Positions 25,101 through 35,956 of a DNA stretch of 64,000 nucleotides are shown piece after piece. How positions within the stretch are numbered: position 1 is the first letter of the stretch; each line of letters begins with the position of its first letter. A program made the translations under genes and the position numbers. The notes below the pieces were generated by a model. That model worked only from the letters and a program-made list of their open reading frames with translations, did no database searches and had not been told where the DNA came from. The stretch covers positions 8,022,214 through 8,086,213 of the forward strand of contig NC_090964.1 of the NCBI RefSeq assembly GCF_040807025.1. The letters run 5' to 3'. Source of the DNA: Struthio camelus. Lineage: Eukaryota > Chordata > Aves > Struthioniformes > Struthionidae.

Positions 25101-27170
25101 TAGTGGTAGTAGAAAGGGTTTTTCTATTTTCAGTAGATTTTAAAAGAGCTCAGTTGGAATGAGATTAGCTTAGTGAATTCATCTGTGCTGTGAGGCTGGT
25201 GCTGAGAACCAGAAACAAAAGCTAGTTGAGAAACTGGCTGCAGAAACAAAACTGGTCTCCACATGTTGCCCAAATGCGGTATATGTAGAGACAATGCGAA
25301 GATAAGTACTGTCCAGGTCATCAGATTTGAATAAGTCATTTATTGTTATTGATCCAGAGAGCTGCTGAAAACATAATGATGGAAGTTGGCTCCGAGTGGG
25401 AAGCACAGTGAGATCAGTTTGTAAATGTAATTATTACTTCAGTGAGAATTATTACTTCTGCTGTGCTAGCGTGGAGGTGCTTTGAAGGAACTTTACCTAC
25501 TCCATAATTAGAGGACTCTGAAAGTTAACAGAGTCCAAGCCGTTCTTCCAGGAACAGAAGGTTTCATGGCAGAGTGGGAACTCTTCAAGATACTCCCCGC
25601 CAAAGCTACAGTTACAGCCACATGTCCTCTAGGGGTATCCCAAATCCTGATAGATGACAAAACTTTTCTGACTCTGGAGCAAGCTGTACGTTCTCTGCAT
25701 CCAGTTGGATTTGGCTAAAATCCTCAGATGGTCGAAAAAGAAAATGGCTCAAAATGGGGTACTGCTTTTAACTGCAAAATGTAAAAGCTCAAAGGGAAGT
25801 GAAAACAGTAGCGTGAGCTGATTCAATCTGTAGTCTGGTCTGTTTTCTTAAATCAAGCAGTTTTGGGAACTGCTTCCCAGTACCGCACTGACTCTGTAAG
25901 ATTTTTAAGTTTTATCTAATTTTACACTTTGTATAGACTTAAAAGAGCAGATCTCCCGGGACACTAGCAGAAATCAGTCCTTCTTGAAGCCACAGTAAGC
26001 TTTGGTGTTGCTTGCAACAAATTGCAAGAGGTGAGACTTTATTTCAAGCCGAGGGTGACCCTACAGCATTGTGATAAATGCTGCAGCAGCTTTGTATGTA
26101 ATTTCATCCTTAGGCAGAAAAAAAGATGACTGGAAAACACCTAAGGGCCTTGATTCAGCAAGCCCATACCCTCATTTAATTAAGGCCCCGCTTGAAAAGT
26201 TTGCTCCTATAATTGCTGCTCTGATCTCTTGGAAATAGCAAAACCACCCTGCTAAGATGATACATTGATCTGGTTAGACAAAGCACCTTCTACTTAGATA
26301 ATACCATCAACACAGGAGGTTTTGCTGCCTTTAACTATGCGATTTTAAACAGAAACGCGCCTCTTGTTGCGCCAGTGCGTCAGTACAAGTTGAAGTGCCA
26401 ACTATGCTGCATCCCTGGGATCCTGCCTCTGTTCCAGTCAGACTCCTCCTGAAGTGCTCTCGTAGCTGGGGGCTTTTCCCTGGAGTTACGCAAAAGCATA
26501 ACTGTGCTGCGAACTCCATCCCTATCAGCTCTGTAGATGTGCAGGATATCCCCAGTGCAGTAGTGTTAGGCTTACAAATGATCCTGGCAGCGCTCCACGG
26601 GGTGGCAGGGAGTTGCACAACCTCACCCGCATCCTGCAATGTGCTGCCTGTTTGGTAACGCTTTCCTTTCTGCTGTCCTCCGGGCGGTTGTGTCTTGGTT
26701 AAGAGCGAACACTGGGAGAGGCAAGACCTGACAATCTGGTGTTTTCTGTGGACAACACCAAGATTTTTACCTCTCCTGGGCATTTGCGCAGTCCTTCCTC
26801 TGGTCAGGAAAAGGCTTGAAAGGGTTGTTCTCTTCTCAGCCCCGATGGTTTGGTCTAGCAGAAGTGTGTCTGCGAAACAGCCCATGCAGGGCTTGGGAGT
26901 TCAGTCTTCCGTGGGAACGGCCTCACGTGGGAGAATGGGAACTGAGGGTGCTCTGCACCGTGGGTTGGCTTAACGTGTTTCCTTCTCCAAGTTCCCCAGA
27001 ATTAAATGCTCTGTTTGCCTTTTCCTCCAGCTCACACACGATCCAAATCCCACCTGCACCATCTGAAGAAGAGACGGAAGCTGGAGTCCGCCAGCCGCGT
27101 TGCAGAGGCTGAGGGGGACAGCGGGGGTGCAGAGACCTCAGGAGAGGACAGCAGCTTGCCTTTTCCGTAG
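11603..27170 (+). CDS. TRIT1: tRNA dimethylallyltransferase (tRNA isopentenyltransferase 1)
   Basis: It transfers a dimethylallyl group to N6 of A37 in certain mitochondrial and cytosolic tRNAs (i6A37). Eleven coding exons keep one frame: 11603-11824, 17402-17542, 18168-18266, 18540-18688, 19619-19761, 20047-20158, 20643-20755, 21898-21975, 24014-24123, 24465-24582 and 27031-27170, giving 474 aa against 467 in human by recall. Exon 1 carries the P-loop GATGTGKS and the SADSMQ motif. Exon 2 carries GLDIITNK and HHMISFVDP. Exon 3 carries [10 protein letters not shown]. Exons 6-7 carry DDMLAAGLL and [11 protein letters not shown]. Exons 10-11 encode a C-x2-C-x12-H-x5-H zinc finger followed by a basic KKRRK stretch. 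A second in-frame ATG at 11630 is also plausible; alternative starts could tune mitochondrial import. A proline-rich insert lies before the P-loop. Intron 2 is of AT-AC type. Confidence 0.97.
14419..14545 (+). repeat. MIR-like (CORE-SINE) relic
   Basis: The stretch around 14470-14535 reads like the MIR core: CAGATGAGGAACCGAGG, then a degraded counterpart of the part that usually continues with a cleared-track ACTTG and GTGGCAGAG segment (here TGGCAGAGTGAGGGTCTGG). The match is from memory and highly diverged, as expected for an ancient amniote SINE. Confidence 0.45.
14605..14690 (-). repeat. MIR-like relic, reverse orientation
   Basis: GCCTCAGTTTCCCCACCCATAAA at 14615 onward corresponds to the complement of the MIR core (CCTCAGTTTCCTCATCTGTAAA in the mammalian consensus as I recall it). 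It lies just downstream of the forward relic at 14419-14545, so the two may be fragments of separate insertions. Confidence 0.4.
17543..18167 (+). other. TRIT1: TRIT1 intron 2, AT-AC (U12-type) intron
   Basis: The exon 2 codon for leucine is followed directly by ATATCCTTT (17543-17551), the U12-type 5' splice site. The intron ends in AC (18166-18167), with TCCTTGAC (18152-18159) as a branch-site match 9 bases upstream. Splicing at these sites joins ...[13 protein letters not shown] in phase 0, exactly the conserved TRIT1 sequence. No GT donor in the vicinity preserves that sequence. Confidence 0.88.
21000..21480. repeat. Possible degraded interspersed element in TRIT1 intron 7
   Basis: A locally A/G-rich stretch with a 195-codon open frame lies between exons 7 and 8. 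Phrases such as GAGGCTGAGGAAACCATAGAAATGATAAAAGG faintly resemble internal parts of avian LINE copies. I could not assign a family, and the encoded peptide shows no known domain, so it is not called a gene. Confidence 0.25.
22103..22136. repeat. (GT)17 microsatellite in TRIT1 intron 8
   Basis: Seventeen uninterrupted GT dinucleotides follow exon 8. A repeat of this length is likely polymorphic. Confidence 0.95.
24583..27030 (+). other. TRIT1: TRIT1 intron 10
   Basis: This intron is the most AT-rich part of the gene, especially 24900-26350. It contains phrases such as GGGCCTTGATTCAGCAAGCCC (about 26143) that recall ancient sauropsid repeats, but I cannot assign a family. No exon was recognised. 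Confidence 0.6.
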
Positions 27171-27650
27171 GCCTGCAAACCAGCTGGTGAAGGGAGCAGC
27201 AGCGCTTCCACCTGTGCGGCAAGGAACTGGCTAGTCCTGGGTGGCCTCAAAGCGAACGAGCCAAGTCGTTTGTTCAGGATGAGGCAGGTGTGTAAGTGAT
27301 GGCCAAAGGCTGTCAGCTGAGACAGATCCTCTTCATGTGGCCTCATCCTGCCGTGTTCCCATGCTTCTCCAGCCCTGCCTGGAAAATGGCTGGGCCCTGG
27401 GGCAAAGCTGTGAAGAGCGTCCTCCCATGCCAAGCATTAATCTCTGCCAGAGACGCAGCATTATCCTTGGAATGGCTGAGTCTATCCTGCTGGCATGCGA
27501 ACGTGTCGTTCTCAGAGACAGAAATACCCTGCACTCCTCCAGCTTGGCCAGGAGTGCAGCTCAGGAGCTGAGTGAGTTTGTGCTGCCTTTATTGTGGAGA
27601 GGGTTTTTTTTCCTTTTATATGGAAATAAAGTTTTAAGATTGTTGTGGGT
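27171..27650 (+). other. TRIT1: TRIT1 3' untranslated region with poly(A) signal
   Basis: The UTR follows the TAG at 27168-27170 and reaches an AATAAA at 27625-27630, followed by T/G-rich sequence suitable for cleavage near 27650. Confidence 0.8.
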
Positions 27651-30600
27651 GCCCCTCCCCATTAAAAAGTGCAATTCTAATTCCAGCTGGCCTAGTTTTC
27701 CCTGCTTTGGTCTCAGGGTAGGATGTCCAGGCGTGGCCCCTTCTTCCAGTCACCTTTTCTGCAGCTTCTGAGGGAGCTGAGCAGATGTTGTTGGCTTGTT
27801 GGAGGCAGGCTGATCTGTAGGCACATAGCAGGTGCAGAAAGAGCTGGCACCTGTTAAACAGGAACTTGAATATGATCTCATCAGGTTTGCAAAGATGAGT
27901 CTGTCCCAGTTAAAGCTGAATTCCCGGGGGTTTACACTGCGGTCTGGCAGTGGGAACCAGCTCTGCATTTGAATCGGAGTTGCTGAGCAGCACATTCCAT
28001 GTGCTGTGCAGCCGCGAGGCAGCGATACAGCTCAGCTTTGTTCCTGGAGGATGGGAGCGCTGTCTGCACCACCCTGTTCCCCCTGGAGTGTGCGGCTCCA
28101 GGTGAAAGCCGGGAGAGCCTTTTCCAGGGCATCTGGGGTTCTCCTGGCAAATGCAATCAAGAGTGTTCCTCCTGGGAGGGCTTCAGGGTGGCAGGGCACA
28201 AAGTTTTCCTTCAGCTGCTTGGGAATCGCCATGTGGCAAGAGACATCTCCCAGGGCTCAGCCTGCGAGGGAGAGGGCTGTGTGTGCAGATCTGCCATCGC
28301 AGGCTCTGGAGATGCAGGCTCTGGTGGGGATTAGATTAAACCTCAGGTTTGTATTCCTCAGTGTTGAATTGTTTCTGTAATGCTCCATCGGGCAGCTCCT
28401 TTGGGCAGTTTGATGGGGTGAGAGGTGAGTTGGGGGCTCAGACTGAAGGAGATAAGCAGGGAAGAATTGGGAATTTCACCTTGTTTTTCTCTGGCAGCAC
28501 AGGGCCCATCTGTGCCTCGGCTTTGAAGTGCTGGGCACCATGTTTGTGGTGCTGGGTCTGTCTGCAATGCCGGCTGAACCTCCTCCTGAGCCCAGACCTG
28601 CTTGCCATCTGCACTGATTCGAGCGTATGGGGCTATGGGCTCTGCCCAGCTCTGGAGCACACTGCAAAGGGACCACGTTGAGGGAGACGGTGTGAAACCG
28701 CATTCTCATAGTCTGGGTGACTGAGGCCGTGTGTAATGTCCCATTCACCGCTGATGTGCTGAGCATGGTCTGAAACACGGTGTGGTTGCCTGGAGCCTGC
28801 CTGAGCAGAGTGGATAGACTAAGATTGGGTTGCCGGCTTAGTGCATCCAGGTCTGCCCTTCCTCTCTGCGCAGATGTAGCAGTACAAGAGGTACAGTCCT
28901 CCCATCTCCCCAGCACGGCACGGGCTGGGATCGTGAAGGCAGCTCCGAGAATAAGGGGTGGGATTATCTGGTCTGTCTAAGTCCAGTCAGATGACCATAC
29001 TGTTAGAAATGGATTTAATATCCCTAATCGGTTTAATATGAACTTTGTTATCCCTGCAGATAAATGTTATTCCCCTACCACGATAGCTGCTAGTCTGCCA
29101 GTTGTGTGTAAGAGCTGGGCACAGCGGATGCTGTGCCGCAGGCAGAGCTGGGCCCGCTCTCGGAGGGGGTCTCCCGCTCCGTGCTGCCCAGCACCGCGCG
29201 TTTCTTTGGGGGTAGCAGCTCCCTGTGTCCCAGGAGAACACGGGTCTGTCGCACTCGCTTGCCCGTCCTGTGGCCGGACTGGGAAAAGAAGGTGGAAACA
29301 TGCTCTGATCCTGCCGGATGCTGAGCAGCAAGACGCAGGTGAGTTTTCTTTTCTATCAGGTGTGATCTGTGGAGGTGGCCAGAAGGCTTTATTCTGATAC
29401 CCAGCAGAGCCAGGGCCAGCATCGCTGTGACGAGTTGCTCTCCAGGAAGGAAGCCGGTATCCGTTTTACCTCTGCTGTCCAGAGGACGCAGCGCAGGGCT
29501 GTAACCGAGCTCCTTGCGAGGGCTGCATCGGTTGCTGGCACTGGGGCAGGAGGCAGCTCTCCCTTGGCCGTTGTTCAGCTCCCTGCTCCGGGTCCTGCCT
29601 CTCCTGCAGAAGGGGCAAGCGATGCGAAACAGCTCTCAGGTCTGGCCAGGAATCACTGAGAAAGTTGTTGTGGTCTCAGGTTTCAGGCTGCTGCCAGAGC
29701 CGAGTGGTTTGGGGATGGGGAATGGCACTTTGCTCCATCTGCCCTCCGCTAATCCCCAGACAAGCGCAGCTCTTCCATCTGTGCAGCCGGAGCCGCCGAG
29801 CCCATCACGCCAGCCACTTAATCTAAATGGCTTTGGCCAAAGATAAGGTCATTAATTACACTGGGATTAGAAAACAGCCCAGGCCTGGCTTGCCTTGGCT
29901 CTCCGTCACTTTACGTCCTCGCCACGCTGGCCCTGGCCTGGCTGAGCATCGAGGCTGGAGGGCTTGGCGAGGGCAAGCGTTGGAAGAAAGGAGCACCCGG
30001 CCGTCTGCGTCGCCGTCCCTTCCCAGCGCAGCCCGGCGGCCCCGTGGGCTCCTGCGTGGCCGCCGGGGAGCTCGGCCCAGCCTCGCGGCCTGCGCGGAGG
30101 GTTGGGTCGGGCGGCTGCCGGCTCTTCCCGGCCTGCGGCTTGCGGCCGCCGGCTCCAAAGGTCATTGACTCCGGCAGCCAAAGCCCCTCTGCTGTCTCGG
30201 CTATACTGGATCTCCGTGAGGCTTGAGGACTTGCGCTTGCTTGCTTCCTCCTGCCCCTTCGGATCCCTTCTCTCATCGTGTTTTGGCTGTAACATGCTCT
30301 GCAGAAAGTTTCTCGCTTGTCTTTGTGAAGCAGTTGCGGCAGGGCCGCGCGCTCCCCCCGCACGCAGGTGCAGCGCGTCGTCTCCGCTGGGCGCCCGGGC
30401 CGGGGCAGAGCTGGGGCTGCCGCTGCCGCGAGGAACCGCTGGCACCCGCTCGGCTCCCCTCTCCTCCTGGTGCAAATCCCGGTGCAAAGCCCCCTGGAGC
30501 GAGCACGGCCCCGCGCTCCAGGCCTTTAATTCCCGCGGAGGCCCCGGCGGCCGCGCTCCCAGGGCGCAAGGGGAGGCTGTAGGGAAGCTGTGTTGCAAGA

Positions 30601-32790
30601 ACCTAAAAATAAAAGGAGCTGTTGGCTGGCGTTGTGCAAGAGCCTGTGCGCCCTGCGCGGCCCAGCTGCGAGCCTGCCGGGCCGAGCGCTCGCTCGCGGC
30701 CCCGCGGAGCCGGGCTCCCGCGGCCGAGCCCGACCCGGCGCTCGCTCGCTGGCTTCCCCGGTGCCGCCAGCCATGCCGAGGAGGGGTTTGAGGAGAGCTC
30801 GGGGCCGGCCTCGCTCTGCCCGTGCCCAGCGAGCCGGGCTGGGAGCTGCCCTGGGGCAGCGGGTGCGTCGGGGGCCAGGAGTGAGATGCACTGATTTCTC
30901 GCTGTGCCCGGCCCCAGGCAGCGCACCTGCCAGCAGCCTTTGCTTTGGGAGAGCTGCTGCGGCGGGGGCTGCCCGCTTTCCTGCCAAAATGCGAGCTTTT
31001 GCCCTCGTTTCACGCAGGCTGTGCCCCGCCGGCAGGAGAGGGGAGGGTTGCCGCTTGCGCCGGGCGTCCCGCGGAGCGGGCAGCCGGCGCGGGAAGAGCG
31101 CTTGGGGGCCGAGAGCTGATCTTGGCAGAGGCTCAGCGGGCTCCCGCGCGCGGGCAGGCCCTTGGCGCGCCGGCCCTGGGGAGCAGCAGGGCTGCGGGCA
31201 GGCGGCCAGCCCGCCCCGGACCCTCCGCCAGCTGCCAACTTCCCCGGCGGGAGAAACCGCCCCGGAGCGCCGGGCGGCCGAGCTGCAGCCCGCGCTTCCT
31301 CCTCGGCCGCCCGCGCCGGCAGCTGCCAGCGGTTGGTGTTGCGACACGGGCTGGCGCCCAGCCCCGCGCTGCAGCCGCGCTCACCTCCCGGCGGACGGGC
31401 ATCGCCGGCTGCTCCGTGCACCCGGCGAGCCCCGGCCCCTGCTGAGGAGATGGGTGCAGTGAAATCCAGACCCCCCCCCCCCGCCACGTGCTGCCCTTGT
31501 GCCCTGCGCCCAGGTGGGGAAACAGAGGCACGGAGAGGGGCCGCCGGGGCCGTGTAGGGCGAGACGAGTGCCGGAGGCGGCCGTGGCGCGGGAGCTCAGC
31601 GGCTTTGGCGGCAAAGCCGGGGCGCTCACGGCCCGCGCCTGGCGCCGCCGGGCCCGGGCGGCCGCCGCTCGGGGCGCGCTGCGAGCCGAAGGGCCAGGGA
31701 GGTCCCGGCCAGGGGCTGCGACAGCCTCCCGCGCCAAGGGCGATTTGGCAGAGGGTGCTGGGGTGGCGTCCGGGGTGTCGGAGCCCAGGCGGCGGCAGGC
31801 ACTCTGCCTTGCCCTCGAGCAGAGCCCGGGGGCAGCGTCGGCCTCTGCTAGGCAGGTGGGGAAACTGAGGCACGGGCAGGGGCATGACACGAGGGAGCTG
31901 CTTGTGCCCAGCCGCCCCGCCCGGGGCACCAGGGTGCCAGCCCTGGTGTCACGCCGAGGGTGTCCGTCCCCCATGCTGGCGCGTGGGGTGGACGGCGGCC
32001 CCAGCGCTGGCAGCCGCCCGGGGCCGCGGGACGGAGAGCTTTGTCCTGCTGGCGCGAGCCCGAGCCCCGGGCGCCTTGGCCCTGCGCCCCGGGGAGCGAG
32101 GGCAGCGGCGCTGGCACAGGGTCCCTTCCGGAGGGTCCGGCCGGGCTCAGCACGGGGGACCGCTCGGCCAAGGGGGGGCCAGCAGCAGCCCCGTCCCGGC
32201 CCCCCTCCCGCTCCCCCTTGCCCGGGGACCCCGCTGGGTGCCGCGTCCCGGCTGGCCTCAGCTTTTCCCAGGGCTGGGGAGGGGGCCAGGGCCGCCTGGG
32301 CCCCCACGGTGGCGGGGTGGCACTGTGGCTGCTCCGGCCACTTTGTCACGGTGTCACAGGGCCACCTGCCGGCAAAGCCACAGGGCCCGGCGGCGCCCGG
32401 CCCTCGCCTCCAGCAGCATCCCAGTCACCCCAGTCTGCAGCTGCCGGGGCACTGGGGTGAGCTGGCACCCTGGAGGGGCTGGTGCCAGCGTCCACCCTGG
32501 GGACCAGACCTGTCCCTTGGCCCCCCCGGGGAGCTGGTGGAGCTCAGGAGCCCGGCGAGAGCTCGGGGTCTCCGGCCGGGCATCGCGGCGGGGACGGGAG
32601 ATGGAGGGCGATGGGTCTGGCCTGGTGGGGCCGGGGCCCCCTGGTGTCATGGGGAGACACGTGGGGGCCTGGGGTGTCACGGATGGGGCCCCCCAGGGTC
32701 TGCAGGGAGCTGGAGGGGGGGGGAATCAGGGTCCCTCCGACCGGAGCAACGCAGGACGGGACGCGTCAGAGACGGCCCTGCTCCGGCCGT
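27651..32790. other. Intergenic region between convergent TRIT1 and CYRI-family gene
   Basis: No protein-coding gene was recognised. The first 2.2 kb is of mixed composition, with an AT-rich patch at 28980-29095. From about 29900 to 32750 the DNA is strongly CpG-rich and supports very long but low-complexity open frames. TGGGGAAA(C)TGAGGCAC cores occur at 31515-31531 (one mismatch) and 31857-31873. Confidence 0.6.
29900..32750. promoter_or_regulatory. Large orphan CpG-rich block
   Basis: Nearly 3 kb of CpG-dense DNA sits away from any recognised start site: the TRIT1 3' end is 2.3 kb to the left and the CYRI-family 3' end lies just to the right. It could be a promoter of an unrecognised transcript or simply microchromosome background. 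Base composition is the only evidence. Confidence 0.35.
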
Positions 32791-32807
32791 GAACAGATTA
32801 AATGTCA

Positions 32808-33401
32808 TTTTATTTCACACCTCCAAAAAAAAAAAAATGTACAAAAGAACAGGTGAGTGGAGATTTAATTGCTTATATTAAAAATCTACCGGGTGAGACC
32901 GAGCCGTTTCCACCAAAGTCAGTGCACATCTGCGGCGATGTTTCCTCCTCCTCCTCCTCCTCTTCTTCCTCCTCCGCCGCCGGACGCTCACGAGCGGCAG
33001 CCCGCACTCCCAGCGGCCGGGCCGGGCCGGGGGCACCGCCTGCCCCCTCCTCGGCGGTGGGCCCCGGGCCCCCCGATCCTGGGCCGCTTTCTCTCTCCCT
33101 GCCCCGGGCTCCATCCTGCCCGGCCCCAGCACCCCCTGCCGCCCGGCCAGGGGGGTCACCGCCTCCGGCGTCCCTGGGGTGACACCGTCCCGCTGTGCCC
33201 AGAACTGGGTGCTAAGTCGGGTGGGGGGCAGAAAGGGAGTGGGGGGGCGGCCTCGGGCTGTGGTGACTTGCTTCAATTTTGTTTTATTTTATTTATTTTG
33301 GGTGCGTGGGGGGGGGAGGATTCCCGCCTACTGATTTGCGTCCCTTCTCCCTCCGTACAAAACGAGCGGTGCGGTCATGGGCGTTCGGGCCGCCCCGGCG
33401 C
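32808..33401 (-). other. 3' untranslated region and candidate poly(A) signals of the CYRI-family gene
   Basis: On the minus strand, AATAAA hexamers complementary to TTTATT occur at 33292-33297, 33288-33293 and 33283-33288, about 105 bases after the stop, and another at 32808-32813. The proximal cluster would give a very short UTR; the distal one a UTR of about 590 bases. The stretch between includes a CTC/TCC triplet run at 32943-32975. Confidence 0.55.
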
Positions 33402-35956
33402 TCACTGCAGCAGGGCCCGGACCTGCTTGGACGTGGTGTCGTCGTTGAGGTGCCGCGTGGTGTACCTGCGGGCGGAGGAGCCGGCTGTGCCCCCGTGCCC
33501 GGCGGGACCCGGCGTCCATCCCCCCCACCCCCCGGCGTCCCCAGCCCTGCCACGGGGCCCCGCTCACCTCAGCGCGTTCAGGAGCCCCTCGGTGCTGTTT
33601 GAAGGTTGGTCTTTCAGGACTTTGATGCATCCTTTCATCTGGCGGAGGGAGAGGCAGTGAGCGCCCGGACGCGCCCCGGGGGAAACGGCCCGGGGGAAGG
33701 CCCGGCACCCTCCTCTCCCGGCCTTCCTCCTCCCCACCGCTTCCCAGCCAGCTCCATCCTCCTCCTCTTCACCCAGCGGAGGAGAAATTCCCCTCTGGAC
33801 CAGCTCCGATGGAGACGTCTCCATGGGAGACACCCGGGAGGGCTCCGACCCTCCCGCGTCGCGGCACCCCGGCGCTCACTCACGTCAATCTTGGAGGTCT
33901 TGGCGAAGGCGCCCACGGGGTGGACGTGGTCGTAGAGGATGATGACGCCCACCATGACCCGCATGCAGAAGAGGAGGGTCTCCGTGTTGGTGAAGCGGCT
34001 CCGGTACTCCCTGCCGCCGGGAGAGGGTCGGGATGAGCCGAGGGGACGGCGCCGGGCCGCGGGAGCGCGCGGCACCGGGTACTCACGGGGTCTCCAGCAT
34101 CACCCGGCAGACGCAGGCCATGGTGCTGAGGCAGTCGGTCGTGTCCTCGATGGGGAGCGTCTTGTTCTGGAACGGGAGCGGGGCGAGGCGGCGTTTCACC
34201 CGAGGGCCGGTGGGGGCCCGCCGTGCCCCGGCCCCCCGCTCACCTCCGAGACGAACTTGGTGGTGGCGTTGCTGAGCGTCTTGAGCATGGGGGTGGCCTC
34301 GGCGTAGAAGAGGGACATCCGGTTGGCCATCTCGTTGTTCACCTCGCTCTCCGCGTCCAGCTGCGGCGGGGGGAGACGGGGCCGTCGGGGGCCGGGCGGA
34401 CCCCCTCTGGCGGCGCCCCCCCCCCACCCCGGGCAGAGCCGGCCCTGCCGCCGGCGGCCCCTTACCTGCAGGTTGTTAAGGCGGTTTCGGCTGATGGTTC
34501 GCCTGTAGTAGCTGAAGTCGTTCTGGATGGCGGGGTTGGTCATCTGCGGGGGGCAGGCGGCCGGGCGCGAGCCCCGCGTCAGCGGCCGAGGCGCGCGTGC
34601 CGGGGCCGGGGCCGGGGCGAGCTCGGCCGACGGCGGGGCTCGGGGAGCTACCTTGAGCTCGTCGAAGCTGAGGGTGAAGTGGAGGATCTCGGCGAACTGC
34701 TTGGCCAAGGCTTGCTCGCGCTCCAGGTGCTGCGTCGGGGCGTACGGCGGGCTGGTCAGGGCCTCCAGCAGGCTCCGCAGGGCGTTTTCTGGCCGGACGA
34801 AACGCAGCTGGCTCCTCGTCCTGCCCCGGCTGGGGAAACCGAGGCACCGGGGCGGTGCGGCGCCCGCTGCCCGAACCCGCGGGGGCCTGGCGGGGCGCGG
34901 GGGCGAGGGCAGCCCGGCGGGCGCTCACCGAGCCGCAGGGAGAACTCGTAGAAGCGCTTCAGCTTGGCCACGAGGGGACACACGGCGGTCCAGGCCTTCT
35001 CCTGCAGCTGCAGGTCGCCGGGGTTTTGGATGGCCTGCGGGGACGAGACGAGAGCGCTGGCGGTTGTCCCCGGCCCGTGCCGCGGCGGGCAGGCGCCGGG
35101 GCTGCACCCACCTCTCGGATCTCCTGCCCGGCGCCCGTGTAGGACCGCAGCTCGGCCAGGACGGCCTGCGCCTCCTCCAGCACGGCGTTCACCTGGTTCC
35201 ACACCGCCGTCTCGGCCTCCGTCGGCTGCGCATCTGCGGCGGGGCGCCCCAGGGAGAGAAACCCGCAGGGCTCGGAGCGGCGGCCGGAGCGGGACCCCCC
35301 CCCCACTGCCCCGGCACCCCGCTGCCCGCCGAGCCCCCGTGCGCCGAGGCCGCCCGGCGCGGCGGGAGCCGACGTCCCCAACCCTGCTGGGGGTGGGGGG
35401 GGCGCGGGAAAATCCTCGCTGGCGGCTCCCGCTGCCGCTTTCCTTCCCGTCCCCCCCCGCCGGGAGCTGCCGCGAGGGGCCTCGGGCTGCCCCAACGGGC
35501 TCGTTCGCCCTCAAAATCGTGGTTCAGCCCTTCCTGGCGGTTTTCTGCCCCGATCCTTCTCCTCTGACCGAGCTGCGGAGCGGGTCTGGGTCAGCCCTGC
35601 GGCCGCGGTCCTGCCCACGGGAGCCCGAGGGACCCCCATCAGCGCCACCCCCCCCTCCAGCCCGGGCTTTCCCCAACGGGCTGGAAATCGCCCCAAGGGA
35701 AGAGGTGCAGCCTGAGAGCCGCCGGCGCGGGGTCTGGCCCGCCGGCCGCGGCCCCCCTCCCCGGGGAGGGCTGGCGGGGGGGGGGATGGGCGCGATGCGA
35801 CGGGTGCAAGAACTCAAAATGGTGTGAATGTGGAACTCAGAATAATCGGAGAACAAAAGGAAAATAAAAAAATCCCATCTCACTTTCAAAGTCAAGGAAA
35901 AAATTAGGGCCTTGGTCAAGTTCGTTATAAGTCAACACTTTAAGAAGGTTCCCCAT
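33402..35956 (-). CDS. CYRI/FAM49-family Rac1-binding protein (third vertebrate paralogue), CYRIB-like first exon isoform
   Basis: CYRI proteins bind active Rac1 through a DUF1394 domain like that of CYFIP and restrain the WAVE complex and Arp2/3 actin assembly at the membrane. Ten coding exons, read downward, keep one frame: 35956-35884, 35233-35112, 35034-34929, 34788-34652, 34543-34466, 34360-34244, 34166-34087, 34010-33884, 33638-33568 and 33465-33402, giving 324 aa, the length of CYRIB. It begins MGNLLKVLT with a glycine 2 myristoylation context. Arginines 160 and 161 in SYYRRTISR match the CYRIB residues known to contact Rac1. Other family blocks are [43 protein letters not shown] and [10 protein letters not shown]. 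The body looks closest to CYRIA but has CYRIB-like positions, so it fits a separate paralogue. All splice sites are GT-AG and introns are only about 80-650 bases. No break is visible, so it appears functional. Confidence 0.95.
35884..35956 (-). other. Alternative first coding exon, CYRIB-like
   Basis: Seventy-three bases encode [18 protein letters not shown] and the FFLDFE block, resembling the human CYRIB amino terminus. It has its own acceptor (CTCTTGCAG, just above 35963) preceded by a long pyrimidine tract on the minus strand (about 35975-36030), and a GTGAGA donor. Phase 1 matches the next exon (35233). It is therefore an internal exon preceded by a noncoding exon. Confidence 0.9.

Noticed and set aside
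31499-32881. 460-codon open frame on the plus strand
   Set aside because: Low-complexity Gly/Pro/Arg/Ala composition in CpG-rich DNA, open frames also in other phases, and no recognisable domain.
34223-35567. Long plus-strand open frames across the CYRI-family exons
   Set aside because: They are antisense shadows of spliced minus-strand exons with strong family identity.
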